Source: Vishniacozyma victoriae (lineage: Eukaryota > Basidiomycota > Tremellomycetes > Tremellales > Bulleribasidiaceae). From it: 64,000 nucleotides of DNA. A model generated the notes under the pieces. That model saw only the letters and a list, made by a program, of their open reading frames with translations. It did not search any database and had not been told where the DNA came from. Of the stretch, positions 10,022-20,873 are shown in pieces. Within the stretch, counting starts at the first letter, position 1; every line of letters starts with the position of its first letter. The stretch spans positions 72,001-136,000 of the forward strand of contig JADPYG010000089.1 of assembly GCA_017654735.1 (NCBI GenBank). The letters run 5' to 3'. The position numbers and the translations under genes were made by a program.

Positions 10022-12262
10022 ATGACATCTTGGGCATCTACCTCTGTCACCACTCCATTACCAGCTTTAGGAGTACTGCAAGCATGGGTACATCGTCCTC
10101 AAGCTTTGGCGAAATGTACCATATCCGATTTATATGGTATGAGGGCTTTGGTAAAGTGTAATAATGAGGGGGTTGGGGTCAATGTAGGGTATACCTCAAG
10201 GGGTGAGTATCTTCTCTTCTCTTCGCTCTGAACAAATCTGGATGAGGAAGAGGAGAGTTTGTTGGAGATATGAGCTGATGATAGATGTATTCGTGTTGAA
10301 TAGATTCCCATGTAGAATGGTCGAATTAGTAGGATGGGTAGCGGGGGTGGATGAAAAGGAGAAAACGCAGACTATCTACTGTATGTCCATCTCATCTTAT
10401 CATTTTCGTAATTTCGTCTCGTCCTTCTCCGATGCTCGTTCTCGTCAGGATAGTGAACAATAGCTGATAACAGTGGACGATGGGGATGGGAAACATGTCC
10501 TACCAGTGACTGTGAGATTACCACTAGTAACCATAACCCCATCATCTCCTCATCCTACTCCAACTCCTCGCCAACCCCAATCTCAATCCCAACTTGGTAC
10601 TCAGAGTCAAGGAACACATTTCATCCCAGCAAAAGAACGTAAAGCGCTCAGGAAACTTGCAGTTCTTGAATCTCAGGCTCAATGTCAAGCTGAATTGAAG
10701 GGGAAAAGTAAAGGAAAGGAGACGGAAAAGGAAAAGGGATATAGGAGGAATGATATTAGAGTTGGAGATACGTTGAAAGTGAGGGGACGGATTGATGAGT
10801 ATAGAAGAGGGGGGGAGTGGGTGAGGGTTGTTGTTGTTGAACCTGGAAGTGGGGGGAGTGTGGGTGAGTTCTTCTTCTGCTTATCACTTCCATGTATCTT
10901 CACATCAGCTTTTCTTCTCCTCTTTGCTCGGGTCCATCGCTCATTGGTGTGATGGGCTATATCGGCTTTTGAGAGACTGAGCTAATGAATAGAGGTAGTA
11001 GATCCAGAACAGCAATACCACCACCTCTCGACCGTCTTAGAACTACATTCGACACTCTATTCCCAACCATTCATCTTGCCGCCTACGAATCTACTCAACC
11101 CCATGCCTATCACTCAAGTGGATGATGTTTCGACATTTGGGACTCTTGATTCTACAATGCCCTCTAGTGAGATTACTAGTGAGATCAGCTTGAACTCCGA
11201 GCAAGTTAAAGTAAGCCCTCCTTCTCCATCTTCCTTGTTTTCCTCTCTGTGACTTTCCACCTTTCATATCAATACATCACGATCGCTCCAAGGCCCATAT
11301 ATTGAGGGTACAAAGCTAATATCCAGCTATGCAACCCCTCCAAACTTCGTTCTTCCCAACTCACAGATCGGACATTCAGGCTCTACCTCCTCGATCACAT
11401 GTCTCAGGAGACGAGTAGGGTAATAGAAGAACTGTCGGAAGGGGAATTAGAAATAGCTCTAAAAGAGGTGTTTCCGGAATATCGTCCCCTTCTCCCTTCT
11501 CGATCTCTACCACAGTCACAGGTCCGAACACCATTACGATCACATTCATTGAATAGTACCGACAATCTCGATCCCGATACTACTCCACGCCCAATGAAGA
11601 TGTACACTCCCCGTATACCTTCCATACCGGGATTCACTATTTCGTCTATCCTCTCTGTTCCTCAATTGGAGGAACTTGCAGATTTAGTGGTGGATGAACA
11701 ATCAAGGAAAGAGGAGAAAAGGCGTAGGAGACGGATTAGGGATGGGACTGCGACTCAAAAAGACTTGCAATCTCAAGGTCAATCTTCGGTGGAAAGCCAA
11801 GGCTCAAAATCAGGGAACGGGTGGAGGTTGAGCAGGGATGAAAAGAGGGCTAGGAAAGAAAGACTCGTCAAGTGGGTTATCAGGGGTTTGTCCGAGGAGG
11901 GAGTATTGGTCCAGATCAAGATGAAGATCGACCGAATCAACTCATCCCCATCACAATCACAATCAAGGAGTAAAAGATATATGGAAGCATACCTCCCATT
12001 ACCGGAACCACTCCTGCTCCCTCTTCTTATACCCCACTTATCCGCCGAAATGAATCATCGTTCAAAGATCTATATCCCCCGTTCTGATCCTCGGTATGGA
12101 CATGGTATCCTTTTGGAGGAAGTGATGAAGAGGTTGAGCGGATGCGGTGAGGATGGGAGGTGGGAGAGAGTTGGGGAGTATTGTGTTGAGGATGCTTTGC
12201 AATATGGTGAAGGGGTGGGGAAGGGGTTGAAACGTGTTGGAAGGGGGTGGATTATCGCTTGA
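10022..12262 (+). CDS. STN1: Telomere-capping CST subunit Stn1
   Basis: Stn1 is the OB-fold subunit of the Cdc13/Ctc1-Stn1-Ten1 complex that protects telomere ends and recruits polymerase alpha. After the first intron (from 10203) the frame gives VLNRFPCRMVELVGWVAGVD and YLDDGDGKHVLPVTV, the OB-fold core where Stn1 proteins carry 'hP..V.hVG.V..hD' and 'Y.hDD..G'. Then comes VGDTLKVRGRIDEYRRGGEWVR (in part), the last OB strands. A later exon contains NPSKLRSSQLTDRTFRLYLL, the typical end of the fungal N-terminal module. The C-terminal third, with EELSEGELEIALKEVF and LEEVMKRLSGCGEDGRW, fits winged-helix domains. Five exons; several intrinsically disordered, Gln/Ser-rich parts. The family call rests on motif order. 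Confidence 0.85.
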
Positions 12263-12561
12263 TTAATCTAATCTGGGTTGAGGTCATTGGCTTTATGATG
12301 GCATCGTCGCTGAGTTGTATCATGTAGTATCTATACTGGGGTTACGATATGTTGTATGCATCTACCATCCCAAAATCAGATAGAAATCAGTCGCGTCTAG
12401 ATATGTTGAGATGATGACGAGGTTTATCTTAATTGATGACGATCATTGAATTCATTCTATTCCTTCTGTCCATATACCTTCTATTATTACTACTACATCA
12501 CATACCATCTAGCCGTACAGCGACCTCCAGGGAATAAGATACAGATAAAGATAGTGATAGG

Positions 12562-14416
12562 ATGGATTACTCGAACCTCACTCAGAGACTGAGTCCAGCT
12601 TGGACAAAAGCACAAGAAACGGTACGTCCCCCCCCCACCTCCATCCTCTTTCCCTGGTCGTTCTCTCTTCTTCAACCACTTTGTAGTCGGCTGACTGATA
12701 CCAGACACTACTTGAGCCATATACATACATATCTGCAAACCCGGGCAAAGAAGTTAGATCCCAGTTAATTGAAGCGTTTAATCTATGGTTAGACGTCCCA
12801 GAGGGGGATTTGGAAGTGATTAGAGGTGTTGTTAGGATGTTGCATAATGCCAGTCTACTGTATGTCCCCTTATCCCTCTATCGCTTTCCAAGAGTCTATC
12901 TCGCCTCAACAGGCTTTCCACTCGTCATCAGAGTATGACCTCGAGAGAGTCGGTAATACAGCTGTGGATTGCCCGAGAATCGTTTCCACAACACTCGCTC
13001 CGCTCGTGTGCTGACTCGCAGGATGGACGACGTGGAAGATAACTCTGAATTAAGAAGAGGTGAACCAGTAGCCCATACGATATACGGTGTTCCCCAAACG
13101 ATAAATACAGCGAATTACGTTTATTTCCAAGCTATCCAAGAACTCCTGAAACTACAATATAACTCTTCTGAAAAGAAGAGTGATGATAGGGAAAAGGGGA
13201 AAGGAAAGGGTAAAGAAGATTTGATTGGACTTGTAACGGAGGAATTATTGAATCTACATCGTGGACAGGGGTTGGATTTATTTTGGAGGGATTCATTGGT
13301 TTGTCCTACAGAGGAGGAATATGTACATATGGTACTTGGAAGTATGTCTCCCTTCATCCTCCTCTCCCCATTCATTCGAAGATCTTACTGGGTGATATAT
13401 TCCTATAGAAGGGAAAGCGAGACTACATCATTGCCTGTGTGGTTGGGACGATACTGATCAATTAGAGACGGGTGGTTTATTCCGTATAGCAGTAAAGTTG
13501 ATGATGGCCCGTTCATCTTCCGATGTGTACGTCCCCTCTCTTCTGATGTAAGATTAGGACTCGAAGCTGATTAACAGCGATTACGTTCCACTCGTAAACC
13601 TCATTTCGGTATTCTTTCAGATTAGGGATGATTATATGAATCTACAATCTCCAGAAGTGAGTGTCTCCCTTCATCCTCCCCATCCACCTCTAGGATTCTA
13701 TTACCATCTTTCATCACTTTAAAGGCGGGAAGGGACATCTTATATATCTCCCCTCGCCATGATACGACATATTGTTCTCGATCAACTACCCTCTCGAATT
13801 TGGGCATGCCCCCGCAGCTCCATGATTTTAAATCCCTTCGTTCGCTGATTCTCAGTATGCCGATAATAAAGGATTCGCAGAAGATCTTACCGAGGGGAAA
13901 TTCAGTTTTCCCGTCGTTCATGGGGTACGGGCTGATACTTCCAATCGGCAGTTGCTGCGTGAGTCCACTGTTCATCTCTAGATCAATCACTTTCCCCATC
14001 ACTCTTTCTCCAGTTCATCTCCTTCCACCCTCTTCATCGCCCATGATCTTTTCTCGCCATCATGCAGTCTATGGCACAGTGTCTGCTCAACCCTCCTCAC
14101 ATCGCCATCTCGGTCTCTTCTCTCCAAACTCTCATTACGTCACTTGTTGACCTCGGCAACCTCGCAACCTCGCTAATCCTTAGACGTCCTCCAAAAACGA
14201 ACAACCAACAACGCCCTCAAAGCACATACAGTAAACTACCTGAAAACACAAACGAAATCATTCGAATATACACGTAAAGTCCTACATCAGATCTATTCAC
14301 AGACGGAAGATGAAGTAAAGAGGTTGGGTGGGAATAAGTTGTTGGAAAAGATTCTTGAGAAGTTGGGTGTTCCACAAGGGGAAGTTAGTGGAGAGGTTAT
14401 GGAGGGCAAATCTTAG
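12562..14416 (+). CDS. BTS1: Geranylgeranyl diphosphate synthase
   Basis: This short-chain trans-prenyltransferase makes the C20 diphosphate used for protein geranylgeranylation and carotenoids. The first aspartate-rich motif lies in [18 protein letters not shown] (DDxxD), just after [18 protein letters not shown] and [11 protein letters not shown]. The second motif appears as [15 protein letters not shown], followed by [20 protein letters not shown]. All are in the order expected for class I GGPP synthases. Many small introns split the gene. The last exon starts after a long intron (from about 13957) and gives [19 protein letters not shown], and the stop is at 14414. A minus-strand frame at 13622-14002 is only a shadow of exon and intron sequence. 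Confidence 0.94.
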
Positions 14417-14779
14417 ACAGAATATATATTCGAACTGAGGGTATATGTGTTGTATGAACACTATTGTTATTGGTAAAAGATGACCTAGACGGCTGAGAGG
14501 CCGATGCAAGATTATATCTATCCATCTCGTCAGAGCTGGGCTGGTCTCCTTGCCATATACCAAGACCGCAGCGTGATGACAATCAATCCTTTTGATGCAA
14601 CCCAACCACTCAGCAGCATGGCCGTTCTCGGTTTCCAGTCATCACTGCACGTCAATTAAGCTCAATCGAGTCGACCAAAGACGTGAGTGCAACGGTTCCA
14701 TCGATCCGGTTCGTGTGACCATGAAACATATTACAACTCTGTACAGCTAGATGCACTGCTTTGGTACATATCATGTCGT
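14417..14779. other. Convergent intergenic stretch
   Basis: This separates the BTS1 and amidotransferase stop codons, which face each other. I see only 3' UTR-like sequence, with no coding frame that looks conserved. Confidence 0.5.
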
Positions 14780-15844
14780 CTAATTATGAGGTTTCTCGGA
14801 ACTGATTTCTAGCATGAAATCCAACATTGCCCAGCCAGCAATGTCCTCGTCTGCACCACCAGATCCTGAACTTCCATCTACCCGCTTCCATGCCTCCAAT
14901 ACTTCACTCTCGGTCAACACCTCGGATTTCAGCCGGATCGCCATTAAGAATGCCGTCATGTCTCTTGTAAGCTCCGGATGGCCCTGCATCGTAATGACTT
15001 GTCCAGCGGGGTGATCGTCCCGTAATTTGATCATTGAATGGCAATAACAATCGGTAGTACTTGCGAGCAGGTCAAACTTTGGTGGTAGTACTGTTACCTG
15101 ATCGCGATGCTACATTTAGGTCTTATCTCATGTTGACGACTTACGAATTGTTGTATGCGCTGCTTATTTAGCAGATTTTTAAATGCTATCGGAGAAACAG
15201 TCCATGGGACTTACCAGAACTCCTTTATCGCCCTTCCACCAACGTTGTCCTTTTTCAGTCAACTCCAAATCATATACTCCCAACTCGACTTTTTCAGCTC
15301 CCTCCACTCGACCTCCAAAGGCTTCAGCGATAATTTGGTGACCTAGACATACACCAAAGATCTTGATATGCTGAGAATTGGGTGAATAGACAATATCGCG
15401 CATAAATTGCTTGGTGTGTAATATCCAGGGCAGAGGGTCATACGAAGCAGCCCCTAGCAGCCTTTAGCAGAATCACCGCCAGTTGTGAGCTGAATCTGAA
15501 CTTACTACCTCCCGTGATGATGATTGCATCGAAACAACCTTCCGTCCCAAAATCTTCCAGACTGGGCCATTGCGCCTCCCATATTTTGTATGTTCTCATA
15601 GTGATCTGAACTCTATCCCGCACAGATCCGGAAGGATGAGTGGAAACCGAGGCGCTCAACCAGTTGTAGAATAGCTCGGCATCTACTAGTTAGCTCAGGC
15701 CATCTTGCGACTCGTTTTATCCTCACAATCGCCTTTGGGTGCGAATTCCGGACCCTAGATTATTCAGCAGTAATCCAATGTCGATCTTGTACTCACCAAG
15801 TCATCGCACAGCAGAGTACAGATTCGTAACAGCTGCCCAGTCAT
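14780..15844 (-). CDS. Class I glutamine amidotransferase-like protein
   Basis: The protein has a triad-type class I glutamine amidotransferase fold. The ATG at 15844 gives MTGQLLRICTLLCDDLGDAE, the usual first strand. FDAIIITGG and YDPLPWILHTKQFMRDIV follow after introns. The nucleophile elbow is FGVCLGHQIIAEAFGG, with Cys at the elbow. VTVLPPKFDLLASTTDC and ITMQGHPELTRDM supply the catalytic His and Glu. The C-terminal tail ends EISSEKPHN. Stand-alone fungal proteins of this kind resemble the glutaminase domain of GMP synthase, but no synthetase partner is encoded here, so the acceptor substrate is unknown. One small exon (about 15137-15154) was placed only by frame. A gamma-glutamyl peptidase role is possible. 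Confidence 0.85.
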
Positions 15845-16264
15845 CGTCAGACTGCCTTCCAAAGGCTAAGAGCGACAGTGGCTGCAAAATCAGTTGCGGA
15901 TAAATCGCCGCGAATTGTAGATAGTCATAGATATCTTTCCCTGAATGCAGTCGCGGAGAAACCTAGACCCATTATTCAAACGGGCGGGCCGACCAGTTGC
16001 CATCGCGACATGAAGCTTGCGTGCATGATTCCGGTGGTAGCGCCAAGGCCATGACTAAAGCTTTCCCAATCATGTTCACTCTCGTTAAGCTTTGACCATT
16101 CCAATGTCGAAAGTCGAATCGTCCAATATGTGTCGCTACACTTTGTCAACGCCGGGTAGCCTAGTGCCGGTTCGTTACGTACTTTGGTCCCTGGAAGATG
16201 CACAAGTCATGCCACGACGGTCTTGTAATGTCGAGCTTTATTCACTGATACATATCCCGCCAAA
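15845..16264. other. Divergent promoter region
   Basis: About 420 bp lie between the amidotransferase and alcohol dehydrogenase starts. A 75-codon minus-strand frame (15976-16203) resembles no family and is likely chance. The stretch probably holds both promoters. Confidence 0.5.
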
Positions 16265-17535
16265 ATGAATCAAGAATCGCTGCCCCCGATCATGAAAGCA
16301 GTGGTTCTCAAGGCTCCTTATAAAGTAGTATGTGAAGAGCGGCCTACTCCACAAGTAACTGCCGACGATCAAGTCATTGTGAAAGTACTCGCGTCGGGTC
16401 TTTGTGGTCAATCTCAGCCCCTTTTCCATTTGGGTTGTTGAGCTGATGCCTAGGATCCGATTTACATTGGTATCGCGATCATGCCAAGTCGAATTTCGAT
16501 TTCATCCTCGGGCACGAATTGGTCGGACGTGTAGTTGCGAAAGGCAAAGGTGTCTGCAAATTCAACGTAGGGGACATCGTCGCATCGCCATTTTCACTTA
16601 GCTGTGGTAAGTCGAGCCCACTGTGCACCAGGTAGAAACCATGTTGACATCCAACCCTAGGTGATTGCTTCTATTGTCGACTTGGAAATACTGCTCGCTG
16701 TGCGAAGTCGCGTGCTTTTGGTACTCCTACAGCTGATGGAGGACAAGCGGAATATATCAATTTGAGCATGGCCGATTCCAGCTTGTTCAAGGCTCCCGAA
16801 GGAATGCCTATCGATCTCATGGTACTCATGACGGACATTATACCGACCGGGTACTCTGTTGCGAAAAACGCCCTCACTCTCCTAGAAAGCGATGGGGCCA
16901 AGTCCAAGGAAAAGACAGTATGCGTCGTGATTGGGTGTGGTCCAGTGAGTCTCTTACCTCATGGCAATAAGCGCCATTGACAGCAGGTTGGACTATGCGC
17001 GATTTCATCGGCGTGCTCTCTCTTCGACGTAGTATATGCGACTGATATAGCGACGCATCGCTTGGAAGCCGCGACACGACATGGTGCGATCGCATTATCA
17101 AAGGCAGAGTTGGAAAGTGAGGTATTGCGAATCACATCGGGTAGGGGGGCGGATGCGGTCCTAGAAGTCGTCGGACACGAGTCTGCCCTTCTCCATGCGA
17201 TTGAAATGGTCCGACCTTTTGGAGTCGTAAGTAGTTGCGGAGTACATACCCATACATTAAGTCTTGTGGGGTCCCGATTATACGCCAAAAAGTACGTGAT
17301 TCCAATCCAAAGTCTAGTCTGGAAATCTGACAAGGACAGTATACGACTCCAATTTGGACGATGCTCCGTGCCCAAATTCTATGAAGGAGGTTTAAAGGTT
17401 CTGAACGATAATCGTGAACTGTTCTCGACTTTTGTCGAAAATAAAATCCGTCTCGACCAAGCGACAGAGGTGAGTTTGTCCGAGTTCGAGGGTCAGGAGG
17501 ACGGAGCTGACGTAGTAGTATTACGAACTCTTTGA
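16265..17535 (+). CDS. Zinc-dependent medium-chain alcohol dehydrogenase
   Basis: This is a medium-chain dehydrogenase/reductase, NAD(P)H- and zinc-dependent. Catalytic zinc ligands are visible as GLCGSDLHW (Cys) and ILGHELVGRV (His-Glu). The structural zinc site is CGDCFYCRLGNTARC, with all four cysteines. The Rossmann segment is VCVVIGCGPVGLCAISSACS, whose GxGxxG motif is completed across an intron. Three introns (near 16409, 16606 and 16944) split the gene. The substrate cannot be told from sequence; fungal relatives act on alcohols, aldehydes or polyols. The next gene downstream on the same strand is a haloacetate-dehalogenase-like hydrolase, but a 560-bp gap with its own promoter-like motifs separates them. 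Confidence 0.9.
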
Positions 17536-18095
17536 GCAGAATAAAATTGCCAAGACCATATTTGTAATGGATGATTAGAGACTATCAATACATGTAGTCA
17601 ATCTACCGCCATTGAAGGAATGCATTTTGAATCGGCTGTTGTATCCCATCGCCAATCCCATTCGTAGCACTGAGTGTTCTACTGCTATATTACGGACCTA
17701 AGCAATCTAGAAGACTGCCTTTAGAGAACTGACACCTGGGAAGTAGCTCTTGACGAAGCGGGCTGCAGTGAGAAGACAATTGATGCTCGTCAGATCATGA
17801 TTGCCTCATACGCCCTCCGCCGTCAGATGGCAACCAGAATCAGAATGACCGTTCCAGGTATCTCGGAGCTAAGCGGAATGCTCCCAAAATTCACCAGGAT
17901 TCACGAATGCCCAATGATCGTTCAGGCATTATCGCGTACAAGTATACTCATTCCAAATGACTTGATCAGGGTTACCGGAAATGAGGTGTAATTCCGGAAC
18001 GCCGGAACAGCCAGAACCGGAATACCGCTAATCATTACCGTCAACTTCCTTTATACCCTCTACTCTATCCGCTGAATTCATCATCAACCCTCGCC
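17536..18095. other. Intergenic region with clustered CCGGAA words
   Basis: About 560 bp contain no convincing gene. A 64-codon frame at 17797-17991 has no family pattern. The last 120 bp before the next ATG hold four CCGGAA hexamers, listed separately. Confidence 0.5.
17975..18022. promoter_or_regulatory. Cluster of four CCGGAA sites upstream of the dehalogenase gene
   Basis: CCGGAA occurs at 17975, 17994, 18002 and 18017. The second lies within the perfect palindrome TTCCGGAA (17992-17999). The group ends 74 bp before the ATG at 18096. CGG-containing clusters are typical targets of Zn2Cys6 regulators, and binding here is inferred from density alone. Confidence 0.45.
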
Positions 18096-19480
18096 ATGTC
18101 GACCTTTACTGGGTTCAAAGAACATCGTGTTAAAGTCCACTCGGATATCGTTGGTGATATTGAGGTTTACGCAAAAGTAGGAGGTTCAGGACCTGGATTA
18201 CTTTTGATTCATGGGTATCCGCAATGTCATCAGTGCGCCCTTCCCCTCTTCTTATCTTCCCCTATTTTCTTGCAGACTCTTTCCTTCTTGCAGAATTCCT
18301 GCTCCGTCGATAATGATGCACAACGAAACCACATCCGGTATGTGATGGAGCTGATGGGTAGTATGTGGAATAAAGTCGCTGGGCAATTAAGTCAGAAGTA
18401 TACAGTAGTCTGTGCAGATCTAAGAGGTAAGTCCATATCCCCTCTCCGTCTTCTTCCTTAATCGTTCCTCTTGCAGAGAAGTAATATGGCAAGGGAAGAG
18501 CTGATAGAAGGCTACGGCAGATCATCAAAACCACCTGGTTCATCGACCCATATCGAATATTCGAAACGAGAATTAGCGAACGATTTGGTGCAACTCATGT
18601 CCCATTTCAAGTTTGAGAAATTCAATATCCTAGCACATGATAGAGGGGCTAGAGTCGCTCATCGTCTTGCTTTGGATCATCCGGGGAAAGTTGAAAAGGT
18701 CGTATTGTTGGATATTGCACCTACGCTTTGGATGTATGAGCAGACTGATATGGCTTTCGTACGTTCCTCTCTCCTTCCCCTCTATCTTCCTTGATACCTG
18801 CAAAGCCCCTCTCTCAGTATGAAGTGAGATGAGACTTCGGCTCGTCAGCCCCCAATCGCTGACCATCCCTATCACCTCTCATTGACCCAACTCAGCCAGC
18901 TAACAACCAGGCAACAGGTTACTGGCACTGGTTCTTCCTCATCCAACCATCCCCCCAAGTGGAGGAATTCATCTTGACAGATCCAAAGAAATATTGGGGG
19001 ATGTTATCTTCTAGGGGATCTCATACAGGGGTTAAATGGTCCGAGGAAGATGTCGCGATGTACCAAGAGGGATATTTCACGAAAGAGGGGATTCATGCTG
19101 TATGTCTTCCTTCCTCCTTTTATTCACGTTCACATCTCTCATCTCGATCCATCTCTTTGCTTGAGGAGCAGGGCTCGACCAGTAGACGTGAAAGCTGATA
19201 TCAGGCTTGTGAGGATTACAGAGCCTCAGCAACGATTGATCTCGAACACGACCGTGAAAACTTGAAATCCAACAACAAACTCGCCATCCCACACTTGAAA
19301 ATCATATGGGGTGAAAAGGGGATCATCAACACCCTAAACAATGGGAACGTCAAGGCGATTTGGGAAGGATATTGCGGTGATAAAGTTGAATTGACGGCTG
19401 AGAGGTTGGGGTGTGGACATTATATTGCCGAGGAGAAACCCGAGGAGTTGCTGGCTGCGATTGATGGGTATTTTGATTAA
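18096..19480 (+). CDS. Alpha/beta-hydrolase, haloacetate dehalogenase / epoxide hydrolase type
   Basis: The N-terminal part contains LLLIHGYPQ (oxyanion-hole HG) and, across an intron, MWNKVAGQLSQKYTVVCADL. The nucleophile elbow is ILAHDRGARVAHRLALDHP, where the Asp of HDRG is the nucleophile, as in fluoroacetate dehalogenases. VVLLDIAPTLWMYEQTD and the following YWHWFFLIQPSPQ match that group closely, including the Trp that helps bind halide. The general base His appears late in GCGHYIAEEKPEEL. Members hydrolyse C-F or C-Cl bonds in haloacetates, while others act on epoxides. The real substrate in a yeast is unknown. Introns fall near 18231, 18427, 18759 and 19100. A complete catalytic set suggests an active enzyme. 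Confidence 0.87.
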
Positions 19481-19704
19481 TGCATTGAGATACAAGACGG
19501 ATGAATTATGTGTTTACTTGCTGTATATGGATATCGTATTTGGATAGTCGTGACCGATCTGATCATTACGAGGTTCGATGTGCGATGAACGCCCAAGCAC
19601 CAGCCATCGATTGTGTCTCTCCACCTTGAGCATCAATACTGGTTGAGGTTTCGATGACAGACTTGCGCTCGAGCACACGGTAGTGATGGGATAATAATGA
19701 AAAT

Positions 19705-20411
19705 CTAGAACATCCCCCTCGGTACTTGCGGCAGACCTGCATATCAGCTCATCATCAAAGAATCGAAGAGACGCAACATACCCTTACCCACTTCCCTAGC
19801 TTTCACACCCTGCTCTTTCCTCTTGATATCATCCCTCCGCATCTCGAATATTTGACGATGTAATGCGAATTTCCGATGACTCGCTGCTGGTGTTGGGGCA
19901 GGGGACGAAGGGATAGGCGAAGCCGGTTTCGGTATGTCCTCCTTCTTATCCTTATCGTCCTTCTTATCTTTATCCTTGTCATCCAACTTGGCCCCTTTCT
20001 TCTCTTCACGAGCTTTGTAATCCGCTATTACTTTTTTGATTTCTTCCTGACTTGGACCGGATGGTGTCGGGACTGGCGGTGGGGATAGTAGGGTCGCACT
20101 GTTATCAGTACACTCGTTCCTCTATTGACTTCGAAAGCAATTTACAATCCACTATGGAGTCAGCATGGACATGAAGAGATACGAACGTCACTTACGAATC
20201 AGTCAAATGAGAATCGCAGGTGTATAAGAAATCTTTCGTATCGATTGTAGCTAGTACCACCACCGTCGGTCTCTTGCAGATATAACATGGTTTCTCCGTT
20301 GCTACTTTCTGCTACTCAGCCATTGCACTAGGACAATGTGCAGTCGATGAGAGAATGGCTTACACGTTCGTAGTAGATGTTCTGTAATGGCTTAGCTGAT
20401 GTTGATGCCAT
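19705..20411 (-). CDS. VFA1: VPS4-associated protein 1 (Vfa1)
   Basis: Vfa1 is a small protein that binds the AAA-ATPase Vps4 and tunes ESCRT-III disassembly at endosomes. The N-terminal zinc-binding part reads NIYYERKVATEKPCYICKRP, then TVVVLATIDTKDFLYTCDSH with a pair of Cys and Cys-His. This is the family signature. The middle is a highly charged Lys/Asp coil (DDKDKDKKDDKDKKED). The end is MRRDDIKRKEQGVKAREVGK, then GLPQVPRGMF after a last intron with a GCTGATATGCAG acceptor. Skipping that intron would give the wrong tail MLRLFDSLMMS. The start at 20411 (MASTSAKPLQ) is the first in frame. Confidence 0.88.
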
Positions 20412-20873
20412 GCTGGATGTAGAGTAAGGTTAACAAATCAACAGACACTCAGGAACACTGAATACCCGCATCAGTAACCAGTAACCAGTAACCAAGCCGG
20501 AAATTGGCACAACTGCATACGCATCAATAAATGATACATTCACGACACCATGCATCCGACGACACATGATCAAAACTTGTACCTTTGTGAAGAGAGGTAT
20601 GTATGATGCATAGACGCCAATAAACAGCACAGCATAAGGGGTATAGAGTGGACCTTGGCGTTAGATTCCAGGGATACTCCGCCCTGAATAGCCGCTGATG
20701 ATTACTCTCTACAGACTGTTCCTTCGGTCAAACGGGCTATAGATAGGTAATGTACCATGCCGGTCCTGATACGTGGATCCGACGTGTCACATCCGCAGCT
20801 GATGACCTGGAACTGGAACCGATGAACCTGTCACTTGTCAATCCACTTTCCCCACGAATTCGACTTATCCAAG
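20412..20873. other. Divergent intergenic region with a small tandem repeat
   Basis: About 460 bp separate VFA1 from the next gene. Three tandem copies of CAGTAAC occur at 20472-20492. No coding frame is supported. Confidence 0.5.
20472..20492. repeat. Three tandem copies of CAGTAAC
   Basis: Three perfect head-to-tail 7-bp units lie in the VFA1 upstream region. They could be slippage or short protein-binding sites, and nothing else in the window matches them. Confidence 0.85.

Noticed and set aside
19744..19785. VFA1 ending in MLRLFDSLMMS
   Set aside because: That tail is intron sequence with a good donor and a GCTGATATGCAG acceptor. Splicing gives the conserved GLPQVPRG ending.
20472..20492. 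Telomere-like repeat
   Set aside because: Only three 7-bp CAGTAAC units, inside gene-rich DNA, not a telomeric array.
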